Assembly (NCBI GenBank): GCA_026989045.1
Contig: JALSJY010000218.1
Location: 1 to 10,344, forward strand
Source of the DNA: Hyphomicrobiales bacterium
GTDB lineage: Bacteria; Pseudomonadota; Alphaproteobacteria; Rhizobiales; Devosiaceae
Reading direction: 5' to 3'
Length of the DNA: 10,344 bases
Shown one piece after another: positions 1-5,190 of this stretch. Every line of letters begins with the position of its first letter. The first letter of the stretch is position 1. The translations under genes were made by a program, and so were the position numbers. The notes beneath the pieces are model-generated. The model saw only the letters and a program-made list of their open reading frames with translations, ran no database searches and was not told the DNA's origin.

Positions 1-119
1 ATAAACTGCTTTTTGATTTTGTTCATGTTTGTTCAAAATCAAGCTTTTATTCGCAGCGAGTATTATCAATACTTGCAAGAACAAAACCACCGATAATGGA
101 CACACAGGGACAAAATCCG
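1..119. other. Region downstream of ilvN, with two inverted repeats
   Basis: No gene can be supported here. Two inverted repeats are visible. One has 9-base arms TTGATTTTG (13-21) and CAAAATCAA (34-42) around a 12-base loop. The other is AGTATT-ATC-AATACT (59-73), with perfect 6-base arms. Neither is GC-rich, and neither is followed by a U-run on the minus strand, so they are not convincing terminators for ilvN. A minus-strand ATG at 24-26 lies inside the loop of the first repeat and opens a frame reading MNKIKKQF to the window edge. This could be the start of the next gene with an operator over its start, but eight codons and no clear ribosome site are too little to call it. Confidence 0.35.
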
Positions 120-674
120 TTACATTTTTGCTGCACCTCTTGATATTGCAGATATACCCGTTCGCACCACTTCAACCAATCCAAGCGGTATCATTAGTGC
201 AATAAATTGCTCAATTTTTGCTGGCTTGCCGGTAATTTCAAACACAAAACTCTTTGTTGAAGCATCAACTACTTGCGCACGAAAGGCATCTGCTAGGCGT
301 AATGTTTCAACTCTATCTTCGCCCTTGCCTGCAACTTTCACCAATGCTAATTCACGCTCCAAACATTTACCCTCTTGCGTTAAATCATGCACCTTATGCA
401 CTGGTACAAGCCGCTCAAGTTGCAACTTTATTTGCGCCAAAACTTTTGGGCGTGCAACCGTCACAACAGTAATGCGGCTGAGGCCTTTTTCATGCTCTGT
501 TTCAGAAACCGTGAGACTATCAATATTAAAACCACGAGCTGAGAATAGCCCAGCAATACGCGCTAAAATTCCAGGTTCATTATCTACCAGAACAGAAAGT
601 GTGTGCCGCTCTGGCTCTGCTGTTGGTTTGGTAATAAAATATGCCGATCCACTCGGTAAAAGATTTTCGTTCAT
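120..674 (-). CDS. ilvN: Acetolactate synthase small (regulatory) subunit
   Basis: Regulatory subunit (IlvN/IlvH family) of acetohydroxyacid synthase, cytoplasmic. It binds the IlvB catalytic subunit, raises its activity and confers feedback inhibition by valine in the first common step of Ile/Val/Leu synthesis. The 184-residue product has an alphaproteobacterial N-terminal extension of about 22 residues, an ACT domain at about 24-98 with the signature NEPGILARIAGLFSARGFNI (32-51), and the C-terminal small-subunit domain from about 105 on. N32, G35 and N50 align with E. coli IlvH N11, G14 and N29, positions where changes give valine resistance, so a valine-sensitive enzyme is expected (inference). 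A ribosome site AAGGA lies 8 bases before the ATG. It is the second gene of ilvB-ilvN but is set 350 bases behind ilvB by repeats. In Rhizobiales it is often named ilvH. Confidence 0.96.
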   Translation of the reverse strand: MNENLLPSGSAYFITKPTAEPERHTLSVLVDNEPGILARIAGLFSARGFNIDSLTVSETEHEKGLSRITVVTVARPKVLAQIKLQLERLVPVHKVHDLTQEGKCLERELALVKVAGKGEDRVETLRLADAFRAQVVDASTKSFVFEITGKPAKIEQFIALMIPLGLVEVVRTGISAISRGAAKM

Positions 675-717
675 TTTTTTGTCCTTAAATTCTTATAATT
701 ATTCTTATCTTCTCTGT

Positions 718-798
718 CATTCTTCCTTCTCCACTTGTGGGAGAAGAGCCTGCCTCGTGTTACGACACGGGTCGCGCTGAAGGGCGGATGAGGGGTTA
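718..798 (-). repeat. Dispersed repeat unit in the ilvB-ilvN gap, left copy
   Basis: This stretch contains two hairpins: CTTCTCC/GGAGAAG (726-732 with 740-746) and CGTGT/ACACG (756-760 with 765-769, loop TACG). It ends in GGGCGGATGAGGGGTTA. Read on the minus strand it has the form CCCCTCATCCGCCC...CTTCTCCCACAAGTGGAGAAGG, which resembles the non-coding dispersed repeats seen in many Rhizobiales genomes. A shorter relative in the opposite orientation sits at about 940-995. The family assignment is from memory of this repeat style; the hairpins are read directly. Confidence 0.5.
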
Positions 799-813
799 TG
801 CCATCTCGAACTC

Positions 814-858
814 CCCCCCAGTGTCATCCTGAACTCTCCCCCCAGTGTCATCCTGAAC
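814..858. repeat. Tandem direct repeat, 21 bases, period 24
   Basis: Two exact copies of a 21-base unit (a run of C, then AGTGTCATCCTGAAC) lie at 814-834 and 838-858. The second copy runs straight into the left arm of the palindrome at 847-899, so the first copy looks like a duplicated half-element. A further half-element in reverse orientation (CACTCGGGGTGACA) lies at 907-920. Confidence 0.7.
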
Positions 859-899
859 GCAGTGAAGGATCTAAGACTCTTCGCTTCGCTCAGAGTGAC
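847..899. repeat. Dispersed imperfect palindrome (REP-like), copy 1
   Basis: The left arm begins GTCATCCTGAACGCAGTGAA (847-866) and the right arm, read in reverse complement from 899, begins GTCACTCTGAGCGAAGCGAA; 19 of 26 positions match. The left arm matches the right arm of the palindrome at 4831-4896 at 24 of 26 positions, so both belong to one family. It lies inside the ilvB-ilvN transcription unit, so its hairpin would be part of the mRNA. Such palindromes can act as mRNA processing or stability elements; that is inference here. Confidence 0.75.
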
Positions 900-939
900 A
901 TTGCCTCACTCGGGGTGACAATAAAAAAGTTATTCTTAG

Positions 940-995
940 CTCCCTCACCCATCATGCTTTGCAAGCCACAATCGAACACAAGGGGAGAGGAAAGA
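940..995 (+). repeat. Dispersed repeat unit in the ilvB-ilvN gap, right copy
   Basis: This segment starts CTCCCTCACCCATCATGC (950-967) and ends ACACAAGGGGAGAGGAAAG (977-995). It has the same plan as the 718-798 unit read in the other orientation: a CCCTCA-CC box at one end and an ACAAG-GGAGA-GG box at the other. The two units therefore flank the GTCATCCTGAAC palindrome as inverted outer copies. Similarity is limited to these end boxes, so the relationship is probable rather than certain. Confidence 0.4.
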
Positions 996-1024
996 AATAC
1001 CCAAATCTATTACCCTCCTAGCTC

Positions 1025-2785
1025 TTAAACAAGAACTTTCCCTTTCTCATCAATAACATTCTCTATATCTTTAGTGTCTGGCAAAATCATCTCATTATGC
1101 GCTTTTCCAGATGGTATCATTGGCAAGCAATTTTCCTCGCGCGAAACTCGGCAATCAAACAAAACAGGTCCATCATGCTCAAGCATTTCTTTTATTGCTG
1201 CATCAAGTTTTTTAGGATCATCACAACGAATTCCCTTACCGCCCATTGCTTCTGCTAATTTAACAAAATCAGGCAATGCCTCAGAATAAGAGCTGGAATA
1301 GCGAGAACCATGCAATAATTGCTGCCATTGACGCACCATGCCCATATATTCATTATTCAGAATAAAGATTTTTACTGGCAGACGAAACTGCACCGCAGTT
1401 GAAAATTCTTGCATAGTCATTTGCACAGAAGCTTCACCTGCAATATCAATCACCGTAGCTTCTGGGTGCGCCACTTGCACACCAACACTAGCTGGCAAGC
1501 CATAACCCATTGTGCCAAGTCCGCCAGATGTCATAAAGCGATTAGGCTCTTCAAATGGGAAATATTGCGCCGCCCACATTTGATGTTGTCCAACTTCTGT
1601 GGTGATATAAGTATCCTTATCTTTTGTCGCCTCTGCAAGGCGTTGAATTGCAAATTGCGGTTTGATAATTTCATCTGAATTGACATAACGAAGCGATTTT
1701 TCATCACGCCATTCTTCAATTTTTTTCAACCATGGCGCAATTTCGCCTGCACGGCTTTCATTAGTTTTCTCACGCCATATTCTTATCATTTCAGAAATCA
1801 CACGATTACAATCACCAATGATGGGCAAATCAACATGCACAGTTTTGCCAATCGATGATGGGTCAATATCAACATGAATTTTGGTTGAATCAGGTGAAAA
1901 AGCATCAAGTCGTCCAGTAATTCTATCATCAAAACGAGCGCCTAAACATATCATTAGATCGCAATCATGCATTGCCAAATTAGCCTCATACGTGCCGTGC
2001 ATTCCTAACATGCCTAACCATTGGGAATTTGAAGCAGGAAAAGCGCCAAGCCCCATCAAGGTTGAAGTAACTGGAAAACCTGTAAGTTCAGCTAGTTCAC
2101 GCAAATTTACGCTGGCCTCTTTGCCAGAATTTATAATGCCGCCACCTGTATAAAATATTGGCCTTTCAGCTTTAAGCATGAGATCAACAGCAGCCTCTAT
2201 CGCTCCCAAATCCCCATCTAAATGCGGCTTATAACTTTTATGCGTAGAAGCAATTGAAGGTTTATAATATTCACCAAGTGCAAACTGAACATCTTTTGGG
2301 ATATCAACTACAACTGGGCCAGGGCGACCAGAAGAAGCAATATAAAATGCCTCATGCAATACCCGTGGCAAATCTTCAACTTTTTTAACTAGGTAATTAT
2401 GTTTGGTGCAGTTGCGAGTAATGCCAACCGTATCGCACTCCTGAAAAGCGTCCGAGCCAATAAGCGGTGTTGGCACTTGCCCTGAAATGCAAACTAGCGG
2501 AATTGAATCAAGCAAAGCATCGGCTAAACCAGTAACCGCATTAGTTGCGCCTGGCCCAGAAGTCACCAACACCACACCAACTTTACCAGTAGAGCGAGCA
2601 TAGCCCTCTGCCATATGGGTTGCGCCTTGCTCATGACGCACTAAAATATGCTCAATTTCATCTTGTTGAAAAATTGCATCATAAATTGGCAACACCGCGC
2701 CACCTGGATAGCCAAAAATATGCTCCACACCTTGGTCACGAAATGCCTCAATAACCATTTCCGCGCCACTCATTTGTTTACTCAT
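1025..2785 (-). CDS. ilvB: Acetolactate synthase large (catalytic) subunit, biosynthetic type
   Basis: Thiamine-diphosphate enzyme, cytoplasmic, that joins two pyruvates to acetolactate, or pyruvate and 2-oxobutyrate to acetohydroxybutyrate, in Val/Leu/Ile synthesis. It uses FAD structurally and works with IlvN. The start at 2785 (MSKQMSGAEMV, 586 aa) is chosen because GGGG (2795-2798) lies 9 bases before it but only 3 before the ATG at 2791, and rhizobial homologues begin this way. The N-terminal TPP domain has FGYPGGAVLPIYDA and the catalytic Glu52 in RHEQGA. The central FAD/nucleotide domain is about 190-330. The C-terminal TPP/Mg domain has DIAGEAS at 448-454 and NNEYMGMVRQWQ from 477. 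The metal motif reads GEA instead of the textbook GDG. Transcription appears to be governed by the attenuator at 2837-2948. Also called ilvI in related genomes. Confidence 0.97.
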   Translation of the reverse strand: MSKQMSGAEMVIEAFRDQGVEHIFGYPGGAVLPIYDAIFQQDEIEHILVRHEQGATHMAEGYARSTGKVGVVLVTSGPGATNAVTGLADALLDSIPLVCISGQVPTPLIGSDAFQECDTVGITRNCTKHNYLVKKVEDLPRVLHEAFYIASSGRPGPVVVDIPKDVQFALGEYYKPSIASTHKSYKPHLDGDLGAIEAAVDLMLKAERPIFYTGGGIINSGKEASVNLRELAELTGFPVTSTLMGLGAFPASNSQWLGMLGMHGTYEANLAMHDCDLMICLGARFDDRITGRLDAFSPDSTKIHVDIDPSSIGKTVHVDLPIIGDCNRVISEMIRIWREKTNESRAGEIAPWLKKIEEWRDEKSLRYVNSDEIIKPQFAIQRLAEATKDKDTYITTEVGQHQMWAAQYFPFEEPNRFMTSGGLGTMGYGLPASVGVQVAHPEATVIDIAGEASVQMTMQEFSTAVQFRLPVKIFILNNEYMGMVRQWQQLLHGSRYSSSYSEALPDFVKLAEAMGGKGIRCDDPKKLDAAIKEMLEHDGPVLFDCRVSREENCLPMIPSGKAHNEMILPDTKDIENVIDEKGKVLV

Positions 2786-2836
2786 ATTCATTCACCCCAT
2801 TTAACATATTTATTTTTAATTTAAAAACTAACCTAA

Positions 2837-2862
2837 TAAAAAAGGCTCCTAAAAGGAGCCTT
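2837..2862 (-). terminator. Attenuator terminator of the ilvB leader
   Basis: On the minus strand a perfect 9-base-pair stem, AAGGCTCCT with AGGAGCCTT, closes a 3-base loop (arms at 2854-2862 and 2842-2850). Six consecutive T residues (2843-2838) overlap and follow the stem. This is a Rho-independent terminator in the direction of ilvB, ending about 50 bases before its start codon and beginning 26 bases after the leader peptide stop. A strong terminator between a promoter and its own gene implies conditional readthrough. Confidence 0.9.
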
Positions 2863-2866
2863 GGAC

Positions 2867-2916
2867 GCGCATCATCTATCGCAGGGATTTAATTATAACC
2901 CGCGACACCAATGCGC
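2867..2916 (-). promoter_or_regulatory. Leader RNA pause hairpin (1:2 structure) upstream of the attenuator
   Basis: In the minus-strand RNA, GCGCAU within leader codons 11-13 (2911-2916) can pair with AUGCGC (2867-2872). Inside it UCGCGGG (2899-2905) pairs with CCCUGCGA (2879-2886) with one bulged U. The leader stop codon falls in the terminal loop. The first arm lies just after the run of Val codons, so a ribosome stalled there would cover it. That is the arrangement expected of a 1:2 attenuation hairpin. I could not find a clean antiterminator (2:3) pairing with the terminator arm by eye. Confidence 0.6.
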
Positions 2917-2948
2917 CCCATAACCACCACAATGAGTTTAATCTGCAT
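2889..2948 (-). CDS. ilvB leader peptide (branched-chain amino acid attenuation)
   Basis: A 19-codon frame encodes MQIKLIVVVMGRIGVAGYN and stops at TAA. Eight of 19 residues are Ile, Leu or Val, including a Val-Val-Val run at 7-9 preceded by Leu-Ile. A ribosome site AGGA sits 8 bases before the ATG. The frame lies between a promoter candidate (2978-3006) and a hairpin plus terminator pair (2837-2916) ahead of ilvB, the classical layout of an amino acid biosynthetic attenuator. In this scheme, scarcity of charged Val, Leu or Ile tRNA stalls the ribosome on the early codons and favours readthrough into ilvB-ilvN. The reading frame and its composition are seen directly; regulation is inferred from the enteric ilv and rhizobial trp leader models. 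Confidence 0.82.
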   Translation of the reverse strand: MQIKLIVVVMGRIGVAGYN

Positions 2949-2977
2949 AATTCAAATCCTAAAAAATATTGCGCTAA

Positions 2978-3006
2978 TTGTTATGTGTTTTATTTCTTTT
3001 CGTCAA
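2978..3006 (-). promoter_or_regulatory. Candidate promoter of the ilvB leader
   Basis: On the minus strand TTGACG (3006-3001) is followed after 17 bases by TAACAA (2983-2978). The -35 box is close to consensus and the -10 is weak, as is common in alphaproteobacteria. It begins 16 bases after the miaA stop codon, and a start near 2971 would give a short untranslated leader holding the AGGA site and the leader ATG at 2948. The position fits; strength cannot be judged from sequence. Confidence 0.55.
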
Positions 3007-3022
3007 GATGAAATATTTTACG

Positions 3023-3925
3023 CTAAATCCAATCCCAATCTTTCATTCTTTTACGAAACCAAGTGCGTTGACGTTTTGCATATTGACGAGTTGCAATCAC
3101 TGACAGATCGATTGCCTCTTGCTTAGAAATATCTCCCTTCAGCCAGCTGGCAATTTGCTGCACCCCAATAGCTTTCATTGCGGGCAGGTTTTTTTCAAGC
3201 CTCATATCCAAAAGCGCCCTCACCTCATCAACCGCCCCGCCCTGCATCATCATTTCAAAACGCCGCTCTATTTTCTCACTCAAGACCTGACGTTCAGGAT
3301 TTAAAACAACCCTCTCAACCTCAAAATCATCAAGCAAACCTGCCTGCCCCTCGTACTGCCAAGTCGCTAAAGATTTTCCACTTGCTTGTAATACTGACAA
3401 AGCCCGCACAAGCCTTTGCTTGTCTGGCTCAATTAAACGCTCAGCCATTAAAGGATCACGTTGCTGTAATAACTCAAGCCTTTCTTGCCGAGAGAGTAGC
3501 TTTACCTCTTCTTCTAGCGAAACAACAATATCTTGGCTCACTGACGGCACATGCGTGAATCCATCAATTAAAGCAGAGAAGTAAAGCCCTGTTCCACCTA
3601 CGAAAATTAGTGTGCGCTGATTCTCTTTCTCAAGATCAATAATGCGCTCAACCGCACGCAACCATGCACCAGTTGAAAAGCGAATAGCTGGATTTATCGT
3701 GCCGTAAAGCGCATGCTCAGCTTGCGACAACTCTTCAGCTTGCGGGCGGGCGCTCAACAAATTTAGCACATCATAAACCTGCATTGAATCTGCATTGATA
3801 ATTAGCGCCTCCCCCTGTTGCTCTTTCTTTATTGCTAATGCAGACTTTAATGCATATGCAGACTTGCCGCTCGCTGTTGAACCAGCTATCAGAATAACAT
3901 GTTTTTTATTTTGGGAATATTTCAT
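3023..3925 (-). CDS. miaA: tRNA dimethylallyltransferase
   Basis: MiaA transfers the dimethylallyl group of DMAPP to the exocyclic N6 of A37 in tRNAs that read codons starting with U, a cytoplasmic tRNA modification that supports decoding accuracy. The 300-residue product is of normal length. It has the P-loop GSTASGKS (15-22), the catalytic-site DSMQVY with D46, GGTGLYF (110-116), and the C-terminal tRNA-binding tail RQYAKRQRTWFRKR (280-293). The ATG at 3925 is the only suitable start, since the next Met (48) would remove the P-loop. There is no strong ribosome site before it. The start overlaps that of divergent serB by two bases, so its promoter must lie within serB coding sequence. The stop is followed almost at once by the ilvB promoter candidate, with no terminator, so readthrough into the ilv leader is possible. 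Confidence 0.96.
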   Translation of the reverse strand: MKYSQNKKHVILIAGSTASGKSAYALKSALAIKKEQQGEALIINADSMQVYDVLNLLSARPQAEELSQAEHALYGTINPAIRFSTGAWLRAVERIIDLEKENQRTLIFVGGTGLYFSALIDGFTHVPSVSQDIVVSLEEEVKLLSRQERLELLQQRDPLMAERLIEPDKQRLVRALSVLQASGKSLATWQYEGQAGLLDDFEVERVVLNPERQVLSEKIERRFEMMMQGGAVDEVRALLDMRLEKNLPAMKAIGVQQIASWLKGDISKQEAIDLSVIATRQYAKRQRTWFRKRMKDWDWI

Positions 3926-4796
3926 GTCTGTTCTTTGTTTAATTTCTAATCCGTTAGATAAAGCTTTAAGCCCTCAAATGGCTCAAGCAGTGCAGGCGCA
4001 AACTGGCGGTGAAATAAATTGGCTAAACCAAAAAATAGCCTGTGAAATTATTTCACCAAAAGCAAGCAATGCGATTGATTTAGCACGACAAGTCTTAACA
4101 GACCAGCCAATTGATATAGCACTCATTCCAAAAGAGAATAGACGCAAAAAACTGCTTATCGCTGACATGGATTCCACCATGATAAATGAGGAATGTATTG
4201 ACGAATTGGCCGATGCACTTGGCATAAAAGATAAAGTCGCAGATATTACTGCACGCGCCATGAATGGTGAACTAGACTTTGTCCAAGCGCTTGATACTCG
4301 CGTATCCCTACTTAAGGGATTATCGCAAGAGGTGATAAAACAAGTGCGCCGTGAGCGTATCACGCTTGCAACAGGTGGGCGCGCTCTGGTGCATACTATG
4401 AAAGCATTTGGCGCGCACACAGCGCTAATTTCTGGTGGGTTTACAATTTTTGCAGATTATATCGCCAAACGAATTGGCTTTGATGAGGCAATTGCTAACC
4501 ATCTTGAGTTTGATGGTGAATTGCTTAGTGGCAAAGTAAATAAGCCGATAATTGATGCAAACGCAAAACTATCCCGCTTGCAGTTTCTAACAAATGAGTT
4601 GCAAATTAGCCAAGCACAAACATTAGCAGTTGGCGATGGGGCAAATGATTTACCAATGATAAAAGCGGCAGGACTTGGGGTGGCACTACATGCAAAGCCA
4701 GTAGTTGCAGCACAAGCGCAAATAAAAATAAATCACGGCGATTTAACCGCCCTGCTCTATTTACAGGGCTATAATGAAGACGATATTGTTAGGTGA
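3924..4796 (+). CDS. serB: Phosphoserine phosphatase
   Basis: SerB hydrolyses 3-phosphoserine to serine and phosphate, the last step of serine synthesis from 3-phosphoglycerate. It is a HAD-superfamily cytoplasmic enzyme. All motifs are present: motif I DMDST with nucleophile D81 and acid D83, the cap region with E89 and R126, motif II SGGF (170-173), motif III K215, and motif IV GDGANDLPM (237-245). The N-terminal ~75 residues form the weakly conserved ACT-like portion usual in the family. The start at 3924 gives 290 aa and has GGGA 9 bases before it. The frame is open upstream to 3795, but that extension is antisense to the start of miaA and has no family counterpart. The gene is divergent from miaA and convergent with the DUF2065 gene. 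No promoter could be picked out inside the miaA sequence. Confidence 0.96.
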   Translation: MSVLCLISNPLDKALSPQMAQAVQAQTGGEINWLNQKIACEIISPKASNAIDLARQVLTDQPIDIALIPKENRRKKLLIADMDSTMINEECIDELADALGIKDKVADITARAMNGELDFVQALDTRVSLLKGLSQEVIKQVRRERITLATGGRALVHTMKAFGAHTALISGGFTIFADYIAKRIGFDEAIANHLEFDGELLSGKVNKPIIDANAKLSRLQFLTNELQISQAQTLAVGDGANDLPMIKAAGLGVALHAKPVVAAQAQIKINHGDLTALLYLQGYNEDDIVR

Positions 4797-4830
4797 TATT
4801 GCTAATCTATAGCCCTTAACTAGCCATAAT

Positions 4831-4896
4831 GTCATTATGAACAAAGTGAAGAATCTTTCGTAGTTTCATAAGATCCTACACTTCGTTCAGGATGAC
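4831..4896. repeat. Dispersed imperfect palindrome (REP-like), copy 2, between convergent genes
   Basis: Arms of 27 bases (4831-4857 and 4870-4896) match at 22 positions in inverted orientation and enclose a 12-base loop. The right arm, read in reverse complement, begins GTCATCCTGAACGAAGTGTA and is nearly identical to the left arm of the palindrome at 847-899. A further half-site (GTCATTCT) follows at 4907-4914. It fills the gap between serB (+) and the DUF2065 gene (-), where its hairpin could stop or stabilise transcripts from both sides, though neither side has a U-run typical of an intrinsic terminator. Confidence 0.75.
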
Positions 4897-4937
4897 AGAG
4901 TCTGGTGTCATTCTAATTTACTACAGCCATTACAACC

Positions 4938-5123
4938 CTAACCTCGAATAAACATCAAAGCTATCAATCCTAACCCTGCAAAAATCAACGCCACAATTCT
5001 TATCTGAGTTGAGGGGGTTTCTAGCATTTGCGCAATCGCCTTTTTCATTTGCTCAGGAAATGCAGCATAAAGCAGCCCCTCAATTACAGCAACAAGTGCC
5101 AATGCGGCTAAAAAATCATTCAT
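4938..5123 (-). CDS. DUF2065 small inner-membrane protein (YjeT-like)
   Basis: The 61-residue protein begins MNDFLAALALVAVIEGLLYA. It has two predicted membrane helices, about 3-21 and 42-59, joined by a short charged, amphipathic stretch (PEQMKKAIAQMLETPSTQIR), and almost no soluble part. This length and plan match the DUF2065/YjeT family, whose genes commonly follow hflC; the biochemical function is unknown. Its place in the hflKC neighbourhood suggests a role linked to the HflKC-FtsH membrane complex, by association only. The ribosome site GGAG (5131-5134) is 7 bases before the ATG and directly abuts the U-run of the terminator at 5135-5169. It therefore relies on terminator readthrough or on a promoter I cannot see. 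In related genomes a degP-type protease usually follows; here a palindromic repeat and convergent serB follow instead. Confidence 0.85.
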   Translation of the reverse strand: MNDFLAALALVAVIEGLLYAAFPEQMKKAIAQMLETPSTQIRIVALIFAGLGLIALMFIRG

Positions 5124-5134
5124 AAATTTACTCC

Positions 5135-5169
5135 AAAAAAAATGCTCCCAAACTTACATTCGGGAGCAT
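5135..5169 (-). terminator. Rho-independent terminator after hflC
   Basis: On the minus strand ATGCTCCC (5169-5162) pairs perfectly with GGGAGCAT (5149-5142) around a 12-base loop, followed by a run of eight T (5142-5135, the first within the stem). It sits 21 bases after the hflC stop and immediately before the ribosome site of the DUF2065 gene, so it should cut expression of that gene relative to hflKC. Confidence 0.88.
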
Positions 5170-5190
5170 AATTAAATCAACATTTCAAAC

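Noticed and set aside
226..780. Plus-strand open frame of 184 codons over ilvN
   Set aside because: It lies antisense to ilvN, has a Ser/Thr/Cys/Arg-rich composition typical of a shadow frame, and runs into the intergenic repeats. ilvN itself has full family motifs.
814..858. CRISPR-like array
   Set aside because: There are only two repeat copies with a 3-base gap and no spacers or cas genes. It is a tandem half-copy of a REP-like element.
798..1028. Plus-strand open frame of 76 codons in the ilvB-ilvN gap
   Set aside because: Its translation contains CHPERSEGSKTLRFAQSDI, the familiar product of reading through the GTCATCCTGAACG palindrome family. It is a repeat artefact with no ribosome site.
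3877..3912. serB promoter inside miaA (TTGAAC at 3877)
   Set aside because: No -10 element lies at an acceptable distance, so no promoter is claimed.
3795..3923. Longer serB start giving 333 residues
   Set aside because: The extra 43 residues are antisense to the P-loop region of miaA and have no counterpart in SerB. The ATG at 3924 has GGGA at proper spacing.
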